Source: Sacculina carcini
Lineage: Eukaryota > Arthropoda > Thecostraca > Sacculinidae
Direction of reading: 5' to 3'
DNA length: 64,000 nt
NCBI GenBank assembly: GCA_916048095.2
Contig: OU696575.1
Coordinates: 9,748,968-9,812,967 of the forward strand
In this document: in pieces, positions 10,061 through 19,530 of the stretch
How the letters are laid out: the number at the start of each line of letters is the position of its first letter
Numbering within the stretch: position 1 is the stretch's first letter
Position numbers and translations under genes: made by a program
The notes under the pieces: generated by a model
What the model saw: the letters and a program-made list of their open reading frames with translations, nothing else
Told to the model about the DNA's origin: nothing
Databases searched by the model: none

Positions 10061-10480
10061 TTTCATACTCTTGTGAATTGTATATTTTCGCACATTGTTG
10101 AGCTCGTTCAACTTGGTATTTAAATCAATTGATTTTGGCGCAATTACGAGCACATCATCTACGTATCTTAGCCATACCGCATCTTTTCCTATGATACGAT
10201 ACTGAGACATTTCGAGATTTTCCATGTACAGATTGGCTAGAATAGGGCTCAGCGGTTAGCTCATTGCGAGTCCATTTTTCTGCGAGTATTCCTCATTCTG
10301 GAACGTAGAAGAGTTGAAATTTGAACACAAATTCAGTAATTCAACGAACTGTTTTTGGCAATAGGAAGGTCTATGTTGCATATACGAATATTTAAATTTA
10401 CATTTGAATCTGTCTATAGTCACTGACGAATGTCTTAAGGCCGATAAGTTTGACTAAAGTGGCAGCCATTTGTGTTTTCT
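10061..10480 (-). mobile_element. Penelope-like element fragment (upstream RT part)
   Basis: The minus strand encodes, from the right, the block before the palm (NEEYSQKNGLAMS followed by PILANLYMENLEMS, the family's MGSPLSP-ANLFME region) and then WLRYVDDVLVIAPKS. It stops at HKSMKKK, where the I-like element starts. Its last 170 bp repeat 5781-5947. Together with that fragment it would form one longer Penelope RT with the I-like block in between. It carries a stop in the MGSP region and small indels. Confidence 0.78.
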
Positions 10481-10488
10481 TCTCTCTC

Positions 10489-10491
<3 letters not shown>

Positions 10492-10525
<34 letters not shown>

Positions 10526-10590
10526 ACTGTCTCGTACATTGAGACAGTTGAGAGACAGTTGAGAGACAGTTGAGACAGTTTTTCCAGTTG
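10492..10590. repeat. (TA)n followed by a GAGACAGTT minisatellite
   Basis: About 15 TA units, then four to five imperfect copies of a 9-12-bp unit (GAGACAGTTGA). The segment 10591-10738 holds nothing I can identify; it lies between this array and the truncated endonuclease. Confidence 0.85.
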
Positions 10591-10738
10591 AGAGGAGGAT
10601 GAGGATGAGTTCCAGATATGAAATCAATTCAAGTTGCACTGGTTTCGGTCACTCTTGTTGGCCTAGTGATAGGAGGAAAAAGGGAAAATGAAAACATTAA
10701 ATTAAATAATAAATAATATTATTGTCGTTGGATGATAA

Positions 10739-11350
10739 TTAATTTAAATTGAAGTCACCAAAGATGTATATCCCATTATATTTTTCATCTTGTGCAAATG
10801 TGAGAATATGATTCATTTTGGTCTTGAAATCGTCAAATGTCCCACTTGGAGGTCTATATACAAATACAAATAAGTACAATTTCGAGATAATGCAAGCATG
10901 AAGAGATAAGGATTCAATGTACGACTGAGAAAAATGTATGGCCTTCAGTACTGAAACGTTGTACTTGCTGGAGAAATATACTGCCATGCCACCCCCATGA
11001 ATGTTTCTTGAGTTAGTGAAGAAGTTGTATCTCCGCATATTATACAGAGAGGAGAGATGTGTATCAAGTCGAATTTCTGTAAGCCCGATGACATCAACAA
11101 CGTGCTGGAATGGGCACAAAATAAACTCTTTGAAACTTTCAAGCTTCCTTGGGATGGACCTAATATTAACATGGGAGATCGTAAAAGTGTTGTCGGTTAT
11201 GTTGATCTCATCTGGCAACGCCCTGTGATACGCAAATTCAGGAATGGAACCAAATATTATCTTTAAATATAATTCATCTGCGCAGGGACCATCATATCTA
11301 TCAATATTTGTATTGTATGTATCAATATTCGCTATTGTAGAGAAGGTCAC
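10739..11350 (-). pseudogene. L2/CR1-type LINE endonuclease (3'-truncated ORF2)
   Basis: 203 aa with ISHVNIRSIPRKLESFKEF (first strand, Asn), VIGLTEIRLD (catalytic Glu), GGGMAVYFSS, FVFVYRPPSG and IYIFGDFNLN. The ORF stops exactly at the GDFNLN block; the SDH block and the whole RT are missing. The upstream ORF1 is in the same orientation about 70 bp away, so both belong to one element. A fourth 3'-truncated LINE in this first 13 kb is striking. Confidence 0.82.
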
Positions 11351-11417
11351 ACTATCTCATATTCTTTTTAGACATTAATATGTTGTTCTCAGCCATACCT
11401 TGGTTCACTATAGGCAC

Positions 11418-12361
11418 TCAAACCATGTGCTCTCGTCTCACGACGCGACATCGATTGCGTCTTCTGCTCCGTACAGCAGAGCTCTTCCCTGCACATCTGA
11501 GCCGAACTGCCGAGTCCGAGACCGCCTCAGTTTCTCGGAGTTTCCCCGCTTCACTCTCCATTCGAGAGCTAGCTGGGTGTCTTGTCCGTATGACTGCACC
11601 CCATCTGGTGCCGACAGCCGCAGGCACCCCGAAGTAATCCGCCGCAGAGCCAGGGGTCACAGCGGCGGTCGCAGCTCCATCCTGTATTTGGCGTTCAGTT
11701 TGTCGCTCCTTGATGATGAGCTTCGCCTTTCTGAAGAATGCGATTTTTCCAGCCGCTCGTGCAGCTCTGAATTCTGGCATTTGTCTCATTTTTTCTCTTG
11801 AGAGGCTGCAGAAAGGTCTTCGTTTATATAAATCCCAGTACCCTTCAGCTTTCTTGCGTTTCTGAGAATGATCTCTCTATCACTGAGCTTGCCCATACGA
11901 ACTACGATGGTTCTTGGCTTGTTGCGAGACATGTTTTGGCCACCCACACGCTTGGCATGCTCAATGGATGGTTCGGGTGCATTCAATTTATCCACGAACA
12001 GTTTCTTGGTAACTTCCTCGGTTTTCTCCCAGCTCTCGTTGGGGCGTTCTTCCGCTAGCCCTGTCATACGCAAATTTTTTCGTCGACCGAAGTCTTCCGC
12101 GATTCTCAGCTTACTTTCGCATGCTTGAATTTTCTTGCCTTTATCATTGTCGATTTCGCGCATCTCTTTCACTGTCTCCTTGAGATCTTTTATCTCATCG
12201 TGAGCGTATTCTAGGCTCCTTTCTAGATCTCGGATGGTAGCTTCAGCCCTGTTGATGCGCACATTTTGTTGTTCGGCAACCGTTTCCAGCGCAGCTTTGA
12301 ACGCTTTTTCTTGTGTTTCTAGTAGAAGCTTCAAAGCTCGTTCGTCCATGTTCACATGCAA
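11418..12361 (-). pseudogene. L2/CR1-type LINE ORF1 (coiled coil plus RRM-like domain)
   Basis: Residues 1-110 form a long coiled coil (MDERALKLLLETQEKAFKAA, then ATIRDLERSLEYAHDEIKDL). An L1-ORF1p-like RNA-binding domain follows (RRKNLRMTGLAEERPNESWE, then KPRTIVVRMGKLSDREIILR). The frame breaks in an A6 run near 11788 (QEKK-stop versus EKMRQMPEFRAAR); dropping one A restores the frame, so a one-base slip at a homopolymer is the lesion. The next 120 aa are a low-complexity tail. The short 5' UTR runs to about 12430. Confidence 0.82.
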
Positions 12362-12430
12362 ATCAAGATCAATTCACTCAACACAGGATAGACACAACCG
12401 TTCACGACCGCACTCACTCAGCGCATGTCT

Positions 12431-13345
12431 CTGGCAGAGGTAGCACACAACTGCATGGAAGATGTCCCCAATCTTGTACTGACCCCAGTCCAGTCTCAAT
12501 GAATCATTGTATGAACCAATCGCACTTCGTATCTCGGCATCGCATTTATAATTAAATGGTATGTATCCGCAGCAGCCTTTTTTTACGTGTCACACTCATG
12601 TGTTTTTTAATGTGTTCAGTCTTATTGAGTGCATCACTTTTTTATCTTAGTATATCTACAATGTTTTCGCTCTCTTCCGCATTGACATTGCATATCATTA
12701 TTTTTGGCTGCAACTTTCTCACCGTTTTAGTTGAAATTTCAGACATTTATCAAGTCGGTTGCGGAAGCATCTCTCTCTTCCTTTCTTTCCAAGTTCATCA
12801 CCATTATCCTTTGTTCGTAAACTTGGTTTGCTTCACCGGGACATTTTTAGCGCTGGTATCATCTCCGGTTTTTTCACTTTCAAAGTTTTTTCCTCGTTGG
12901 TGGCCGACACCACCAGCAGTTTCTTCGTCTTCCCTTTTTGACTGTTGTCAGTCACGGTGACTCTGCTTGGCTTTCATCCTTCGTCGTTATCACAAATCTC
13001 GAGTGTTTCCACCTTCGTAACGTTTCCAATTTCCTTGCCAACTTATCTCTTCAAATAAATTGCAACTGTTTGTGGTTCTCCATCAATTCCTTGTTGATTT
13101 CCATCGACTCCTTCACTTGATTTTCAAGGAGTTTGATTATTCCTTCCTTTTCGGAGCAATTGTCACAAGCTCTTCTTTTGGCTGATGTTGCCGTGATGAA
13201 AAAATTTCCACTGAAAATGTTCAAGGTACAGAAAATTCAATTGTTTTACTTTAATGCAATTGGATATATGAAATTACTGCAAATCTAGGAGCCGCAAAAA
13301 CGCGTCCGCACCCAATGACTGCTCAAAACACTGATTTATGTTTCA
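12431..13345 (-). pseudogene. Family A non-LTR element, copy 3: 5' UTR and ORF1
   Basis: Aligns with copy 2. The knuckle region starts near 12430, the segment encoding the KIMICNV-type motif lies near 12690-12710, and the N-terminal part runs to 13194. The initiator is lost: the ATG of copy 2 (complement of CAT) is ACG here (complement of CGT at 13192-13194). Many small deletions break the frame. The 5' UTR block AAAAACGCGTCCGCAC lies near 13298. The copy ends where the L2-type element begins, again leaving only the 5' part. Confidence 0.8.
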
Positions 13346-13352
13346 TTGTACA

Positions 13353-13378
13353 ATATATATATATATATATATATATTA
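13353..13378. repeat. (TA)n microsatellite
   Basis: Eleven or more TA units directly upstream of family A copy 3, mirrored by a (TA)n next to the 5' end of copy 2 near 5335-5351. Either TA-rich target sites or a (TA)n at the family's 5' boundary would explain this. Confidence 0.85.
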
Positions 13379-13439
13379 ATTTGCTTAGACCCACATTTAA
13401 TTTAGCGAAGCATAGCAAAAGCTAATATATTTCTTTTCT

Positions 13440-13545
13440 CTAGAGCAGAGGCAACGGAACATAGAAAATTACCGATTAAGCATGACAACAGTGAAGCAAG
13501 CATAGAAAATTGCCGATTAAGCATGACAACAGTGAAGCACTTATA
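13440..13545. repeat. Tandem duplication of about 47 bp
   Basis: A unit containing CCGATTAAGCATGACAACAG occurs twice (near 13471 and 13513), with near-identical AGCATAGAAAATT upstream of each. Nothing else is visible between 13379 and 13682. Confidence 0.8.
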
Positions 13546-13682
13546 AGCGTTCAACCCCTTGGTGGCATCAGCGCTCAATCATCTCCTTCATTTCATATGA
13601 CCCAGCAGCAATGATTCGACTCTAATTTTGATCAGATCTGGAAGGAAAAGCAGGGCAGCAGCGGCAGAAGCATAAGAATATA

Positions 13683-14856
13683 CAGTGATACCTCACCTCA
13701 CGAACATAATTGGTTCCCAGAAAGTGTGTGTAAGGCGAAAAGTTCGTCTTCCGAACATTTATTTCCCATAAAACGCTTAAAATGAGAATTATCCTTTTCC
13801 AGGTCCCCATAAAACAATTTTCTACTAAATAAGTCTTGAAATTCCACAAAAATATACCTTATTTTATGTATAATAACTGTGATATTGTATTGTAATTTAA
13901 AAAATACACTGTACTGTATAATATAGTGGTTCTATTTACCTTTGTGATGTTAGTTGATTGTTTGAGGGAATGGAGTGGGAGGAGGAGAGGAGGGAGGGAG
14001 GGAGTTACTGTTTGGAAGGAGAATCACTTCACCTTTCATAAGGACTGTAGGTAACTCAACCTCCGGTGTGGCTTATCTTCTTTGCTTCTTAGAAGGAGAC
14101 TATCCTTTTTGCTGACTAAAACCCTCTTAATGTACACCTGTTGCTTTATGAGTTTTAAGGTATTACGAAACTGAGACATCACATTATCATTCGTCATATT
14201 GATGATTCTCATAGCCAGTCTTTTCTGAATGATACTGTTCGATAAATGCCTGCACACCATTCCACTTACCTAACATGGTATTGATGCTCTCACTTGATGC
14301 TGCAGCCATTTCCTCCTCCTCGTCCTCAGATGAAAACTCCTGAATGGCTTCCCTCTGCTTATCCTCTAGAAGGCAAATCAAATCCTGTGTGTTGAGGATC
14401 TCATTATGGTTAGCTACAAGCTCCTCGACGTCATCTGCATCCACTTGGAGTCTCATGTTCTGACCCATGGAAACAATGTCGTTAACAACAACAGAGTCTT
14501 GAGGATCAAATCAGCCACATTAAGGATGGTAGCAATGGTGGACTTAGCGTACTGGTACTGGGACGTTAAGTCACCCAAACGCACACCTCGTTCGTGTTTT
14601 TCAATGATCTCTTGCTCGATCGTAATATTCTTTAATGTCTCAGGCTTAACACTAGCCCGTGGTTGGGTATTTTTCGGTCCCATTATGGTGACGAACTGGG
14701 ACGCCATGAATGTGCGTCAGCTTCTCGTGGCGCCACTGTGGCGCGCTGTTCGACCGCGCGGTTCCGTTCGGCAGCAGAGACTATATGCTCGCGAATTTAA
14801 TGTTCTTGCGGCGAAATGCTCATGAGCTTAAGCGTTCGTCAGCGGAGGTTTTACTG
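13683..14856 (-). mobile_element. Tigger (pogo-type) DNA transposon, internally deleted, with TIRs and TA duplication
   Basis: The left end is CAGTGATACCTCACCTCACG and the right end, inverted, is CAGTAAAACCTCCGCTGACG. Both are flanked directly by TA (13681-13682 and 14857-14858), the Tc1/mariner-pogo target. At 1174 bp it is about half the length of an autonomous Tigger. The coding remnants inside confirm the family. Insertion is in the same orientation as the surrounding LINE debris. Confidence 0.88.
14187..14707 (-). pseudogene. Tigger transposase remnant (CENP-B-type HTH and C-terminal tail)
   Basis: The N-terminus MASQFVTIMGPKNTQPRASV leads into a helix-turn-helix (ITIEQEIIEKHERGVRLGDL, then YAKSTIATIL), the CENP-B/psq-type DNA-binding domain of pogo transposases. 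The frame then jumps straight to the Tigger C-terminal tail: DADDVEELVANHNEILNTQD, an acidic EFSSEDEEEEM run and a FIEQYHSEK end. The whole DDE catalytic core is deleted, so only the TIR-binding half could ever be made. Two frames are involved (14453-14707 and 14187-14468). Confidence 0.85.
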
Positions 14857-14942
14857 TATAACATTAGTTCAGAAGCAATGTAACTAATAAAACCAACTAA
14901 GTAACTAAAGCAACTAAGCAAATATAGCAAATAAGTAACTAA

Positions 14943-15275
14943 CTTGTGTACTCCGTGGTGTAGTGGTTAGCACACCCGCCTCACAAGCGGTAGGACCGTG
15001 GCTCGAATCCCGGCGGAGCAGAATTTCATTGGGCGAATTCTATAATCCAACAGGCCCTGTCCACCCAGCAGTAAATGATGGTACCAGATGTCAGTCATGT
15101 GTTGTGTCATGCATTCTGGGGCGGCGGCCCTCTCTAATACGTCTTATGTCCTTGTGGCGCCATAGCGTGGAGAGGTCAGTTCTGAGAGGTGGCAGCGAGC
15201 TGAACGGGCCACACTTGTGTGTTCATAAGCTTCGGCTTCTTCCCGTGTAGCAGCTGTCACTTTGGCATTTAATCT
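14943..15275 (+). mobile_element. tRNA-Val-derived SINE, full-length-like copy
   Basis: The head resembles a tRNA gene: an A box in GTGGTGTAGTGGTTAGCAC, an anticodon loop with CAC between GCCT and AAGC, and a B box GGCTCGAATCC near 14999. The T stem has mismatches and the sequence runs on for 250 bp with an unrelated body, so this is a SINE rather than a tRNA gene. The body ends near CGTGTAGCAGCTGTCAC. The same body occurs inverted at 55735-58075, which defines it as a dispersed family. Confidence 0.85.
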
Positions 15276-15910
15276 TTAACCTTTTAACCTAACCCGCAAT
15301 ATTCTCAACAGAGGCAAATAAGTTCGGGAAAATATATCCAAATTTATGAATAGCATCAAAATTGATTGAACTCATGCTCTTTTTGCAAACACCGATTGAG
15401 CACCGCATGGTGATCTTCCATTTCCATCGTGATTTTCGACTCTAATTTGTTGAGATATTGTTGCAATTCACCATTCATAGATTGGAATATTTCATTGAAA
15501 ATCGCACAAGTGTCATATGATCAAGTGGTGTATGACATAGTGGGATTTGAGATGTAATGCCCGAACATTCTGAGAGGTATCAGTCCGGATTTTCACAACT
15601 AAGTCGGAATTTCTTTTTAGTTATATAAGAGGTACATTCGTTTGCCGTGATTCCTTTGTGGGTGTGAGAAATTTGGAAGCATCTTCCTACTTTCTCGTAC
15701 AGAAAATGATCCTCCTTTGAAGTAATTGCAGATGTCTAGTCATGAAGCGATCGATTTTTTGAGGAGATTGATGATGTTTAGTCTGCACAGATTGTCTTCA
15801 TTTGGTCTGATTTTTATACAGCGTTAATGTAGAATAAGAATGCCTGAAATATGCATTGTCAGACTGTGGAGATTAGGCACGTGCGTTTATGTCAACTGTG
15901 CCACTGTTAT
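15276..15910. other. Unassigned sequence left of the hAT element
   Basis: There is no convincing gene. On the minus strand 15361-15530 reads an open stretch of about 53 codons ending MEMEDHHAVLNRCLQKEHEF, and 15690-15750 reads FMTRHLQLLQRRI, with stops between. The codon-like character suggests an old, decayed coding sequence, but I cannot name it. The segment GCGTTTATGTCAAC (15883-15896) nearly repeats just outside the right hAT end (31089-31102). Confidence 0.4.
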
Positions 15911-16167
15911 CAGTGGCGGACTTAGCCTACTTGGCACCCTGGGCGAACCCCATCTTCGGCGCCCCCTTCCACAATTCACATAAAATGTTTGGCTTCTCTC
16001 CCTCCGCAATGTAAATATGAAGTTTAAGACGACCAAAACTTTCACAAAGCAGATTTGTATTGAAATATTTATTGCTACTACAGAATAAAAGAAAATCATC
16101 TGCGAATTTTACAAACCTTGCAAACAATATATAAACAGACTTTATTGGACCACAATACAACTCCCAT

Positions 16168-16310
16168 CTAAATCCTTGCCTTTCTCACTTTGCTAGCTTC
16201 AAAGTCATCAACTAATTCATCATAGGAAATATTTTCAGCAACTGTGTGATTAATGCTGATTGTGGCCAGAGCAGTGAGGCGTTCCTGTGATATAGCAGCG
16301 GAACTATTAA
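16168..16310 (-). pseudogene. hAT transposase C-terminal dimerisation domain
   Basis: The last coding piece of the outer hAT: SSAAISQERLTALATISINH, then SYDELVDDFEASKVRK. The SQERLTALA...YDELVDDFA block is the typical end of hAT transposases of the TTF/ZMYM-related group and mediates dimerisation. Upstream the frame enters AT-rich sequence without homology; TTATTAATAG at its edge could be a splice acceptor. No other transposase exon is recognisable in the two hAT arms, so the element is nonautonomous. Confidence 0.75.
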
Positions 16311-17009
16311 TAAAATATAATGAATAAAAAAGCAAAAAGCTTATCCAATAGAAAAATATAAATTTGTAAATTCTTGTTTTAATTATTGACGATGTTTTTT
16401 CCCTCAACACTGCTCAAATTCACACCCGTCCTTCGTGTGTAGTAATTCAGAAATGTAACACTATCATAACAATGAAACTTTCTGTCATCTCTATAGTTCC
16501 AGATTAATGCTTCCGCTAAAACATCATATGCATATAGTTGGCATTGCATGATATTACAACACATGCAACATGCAATATTACAATCTTATGCAACTTGAGC
16601 GTATGCAACTTGAAATTAAACCGATTAAATTACACAGTAAAAATCAGTAGCTTAACCCAAATAAACCCAACATGTCTAAATATTTTTCAAAGTTGATCAA
16701 ATTTTGAATGTTAACTCAAAACACCACCAGAATAAATTTGGTTGAATTTTAATCTAAGACATGTTGTTTGCTTAAAATAAGCATGACTACATATGTAGTC
16801 ATTGGGCAGGTAACCTGATATATTACCATCACAGATATTCTTCTTCGTAGGTGGTTGCTATTTTTTCAAGTTCTTAGGTAAACCAACAAGATAACATTTT
16901 CTGAGCAAATAAACACCTTTTAAAACATTTTATATTCAACACTTCATCATAACAACATAATCATAGCAATTAAACGATAAATGGAATATATTCATATGAA
17001 ACTGCACCT

Positions 17010-18734
17010 CTATTTTTCATGAAACTTCTGGAAACACTCTTTCAAGTGGAGGGACTTGTTGCACTTTGCACACTGTATTCTGCAATTCTTTTTGCAAACT
17101 GCGCAGCGTCTAATTGGGCAGCTTTGTGGGTAATGATTTCTGTTGTCAGTCCTCACATCTTCAAGAACAGAAAATGAAGGCCCAGATCGTGAAGCTGATC
17201 TTGGCTTAGGTTGAGACTGATATAGCATAGCGGTGACCAAACTTCTTCGAAAATCCTTTTGCTTTGATTCATAATTTGTTGATAGTTGATAAATTCTCCA
17301 GCTGTACACAACTGCGATATTTATTGCGTTGATTATCAAAGTCCAATACCATTTTTTCCCGAGAATAGTAGGCCTGAAGTCTGCCAGCGATCTGTCCATC
17401 AAGTCTACTCCTCCCATACCTGCATTATAGCAAGCGACCACATTTGGCTGGGGAACACTCACGACACCCTTGTTTTTTACTCTTCTATTCACTTGCCGAA
17501 TTGGCTCTAGTCCAATAGCATTGCTGCACATGGTCACGACTGAATTGTCATTCCACCTGACCATCTCTATATCACCATCTGAACGGTAGTCGTAAAAGCC
17601 TCTTTCACTCTTTTTCATAGCTGCATCGGTCTTGAGTGGGCATCCTTTCATTCTGTTTTTCCTCACAGTGCCAGTAGCTTTGAAACCAAGAGTTTTCAAC
17701 TGTTTCATGAGATCATAGGATGTGAAAAAATTATCGAAAAATATGTAGTGAGAACTTGGCTTATCACATATCTTCAAACATTCCATTACAACACGAGTTC
17801 CTAGAGAAGTGTTGCATGATTTTTCAGTCCTTCCTTCATATACTGTTACTTGGTAAGGAAGACCACATGAACTACTCATCACCCAACATTTATACCCGAA
17901 ACGAATCGGCTTGCCTCGTATGAATTGTTTACAAGAATGTCTTCCAAAATAGGGCACCATAGACTCATCGATGCTTAGATTTTCATGCAGAATACCAAAC
18001 ATGCGCAATGATTGATTTAGTAGATCATATAATGGCTTAATTTTTGCCATTTTGCTTGAATGAAGTGATTGGTTGTCAGCTGCGTGCAATACACTTTTAA
18101 TTTTTTGAAACCGACTGCGACTCATAGTTTCAGCGAAACCAGGGCAACAAAGATCAGATGCTTTGCTCCAGTAGTCTCTCTCACTCGTGCGCATGTTATA
18201 ACCAGAAAGTATCAGCAAGCCTAAAAAGTTATACATTTCCTCAGCTGTAATTTGGAAATCTGGCATATTCTTATCTCTGGCTGCGTATCTATTGGTTTCA
18301 CAGACAAGATGTTGAAGAATCTCTTCAAATACTTTTTGAAACACAGTCCACTCAGAAGCCTCAATAATATCTGGCGAGATTTTCAGGAGCAATTTTTTTG
18401 CATTCGTTTTCTCATATTTTTTAAAGTCCACTTGTGCAGAAATATGACTCTTCGTCCATTTAGGTTCACTTAGCTTTTGCTTTTTTCTGGAAACATGACC
18501 GGTTGCAGCGTCTGCATCGGATTCTTCATACATGACATCAACCTCTCCTGCCACTTCTTCTGGCATTCCTCCAACATCTACAAGTGTGTCATCATCGACC
18601 TGTTCTATGTCACTGTCGTCACCTCCGCTTGGTGGACCAGTAATAACAATGTCCACATCTCCATCCCTGGTCTGAGCAAAATCGATGGCATCCCCAAGAA
18701 ACTTGTGGGGTCTGATCCTTGGTTCATGAAACAT
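17010..18734 (-). CDS. piggyBac transposase, full-length open frame
   Basis: 574 aa, uninterrupted and of normal family length. Residues 25-80 are acidic (PPSGGDDSDIEQVDDDTLVD). The catalytic DDD core follows: D256 in LSIDESMVPYFGR, D334 in HYIFFDNFFTSYDLM, and D444 or D447 in GMGGVDLMDRSLADFRPTI. The C-terminal Cys-rich domain (about 545-570) reads CPIRRCAVCKKNCRIQCAKC; in this family it binds the transposon ends. The enzyme excises precisely and inserts at TTAA. A GT-AG-like junction just upstream (TTTTCAG before 18756) hints at a 5' UTR intron, into whose A/T-rich tract the LINE inserted. The protein looks functional, but its promoter side is interrupted by two insertions. Confidence 0.92.
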   Translation of the reverse strand: MFHEPRIRPHKFLGDAIDFAQTRDGDVDIVITGPPSGGDDSDIEQVDDDTLVDVGGMPEEVAGEVDVMYEESDADAATGHVSRKKQKLSEPKWTKSHISAQVDFKKYEKTNAKKLLLKISPDIIEASEWTVFQKVFEEILQHLVCETNRYAARDKNMPDFQITAEEMYNFLGLLILSGYNMRTSERDYWSKASDLCCPGFAETMSRSRFQKIKSVLHAADNQSLHSSKMAKIKPLYDLLNQSLRMFGILHENLSIDESMVPYFGRHSCKQFIRGKPIRFGYKCWVMSSSCGLPYQVTVYEGRTEKSCNTSLGTRVVMECLKICDKPSSHYIFFDNFFTSYDLMKQLKTLGFKATGTVRKNRMKGCPLKTDAAMKKSERGFYDYRSDGDIEMVRWNDNSVVTMCSNAIGLEPIRQVNRRVKNKGVVSVPQPNVVACYNAGMGGVDLMDRSLADFRPTILGKKWYWTLIINAINIAVVYSWRIYQLSTNYESKQKDFRRSLVTAMLYQSQPKPRSASRSGPSFSVLEDVRTDNRNHYPQSCPIRRCAVCKKNCRIQCAKCNKSLHLKECFQKFHEK

Positions 18735-18758
18735 TCCACTATCCAGACTGCTATCCTG

Positions 18759-18773
18759 AAAAAAATAAAATAA
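18759..18773. repeat. Target-site duplication (left copy) of the Nimb-type LINE
   Basis: The 15-mer AAAAAAATAAAATAA occurs here and again at 25135-25149, exactly bracketing the LINE. Identical copies indicate a fairly young target-primed insertion. Confidence 0.85.
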
Positions 18774-19530
18774 CCCCTGCGGTAGGGGGGTTAGAATTCT
18801 GCCGCCGTAGCTGCCGCGTGTCGTAAAAGGCGACTAAAGGCAGACATGTCTGGTCAGGTTTCTGCCTGCTACCGGTAACATGTAACCCGGTACAACCAGC
18901 CGCATGGTCGGAATGTCGGCGACTAATCCGGCCCCCCACTGGCCTATGCCAGTGAGGAGGGTGGCCAGACACCCAGCAGGAAGAAAAACAAGACCTGTCA
19001 AAGGGCGGATGAGCTGGTTAGCAGCCAACGGCCATCTGGAAACCCTCCCCCGTCGGATCGGCAAACAGGATCCTGGCCGCTGAGTGTCACGTCACCCGGG
19101 GTATAGTGGTGGCGTGACGCAACACTCGTCTTTGGCCTGCGCGTCGAACCCCGACTGGGCCGCTGTTTGGCTCCTCGACAGTGGAGAGAATGGTCCGACG
19201 CCGGCACGGGTGGCCGGATAGGGCTCAAGAGGGTCAAGGGTGAGGTGCCTGGTGCTCGAGGGGGGTCCCGCCCGGTGCAGTGTCCGCCGTTTGCAGTGGG
19301 GCTGCAGTTGCTGTGTCCAGATGGACCGGTGGGGGTCACTGGTCCGGGCCCGGTGCTGTAGCTCCCGCGGACTCGTACCGGGCGGAGCTCGCAGCGAGCT
19401 CAGGGGTATTCGGTGCCCGTACAGCGCGCACCACCACTGGCGTGGCATCCCATGCTGGCTCTGCCCGTCCCCCCAGTAGGGCCCCGTGCAGAGGAGGGTG
19501 GTCGTGCGCGCAGAGACAAACAAACAATTC

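Noticed and set aside
14943..15018. A tRNA-Val (CAC) gene
   Set aside because: A and B boxes and the anticodon loop are present, but the T stem does not pair and the sequence continues into a body repeated inverted at 55735-58075, so it is a SINE head.
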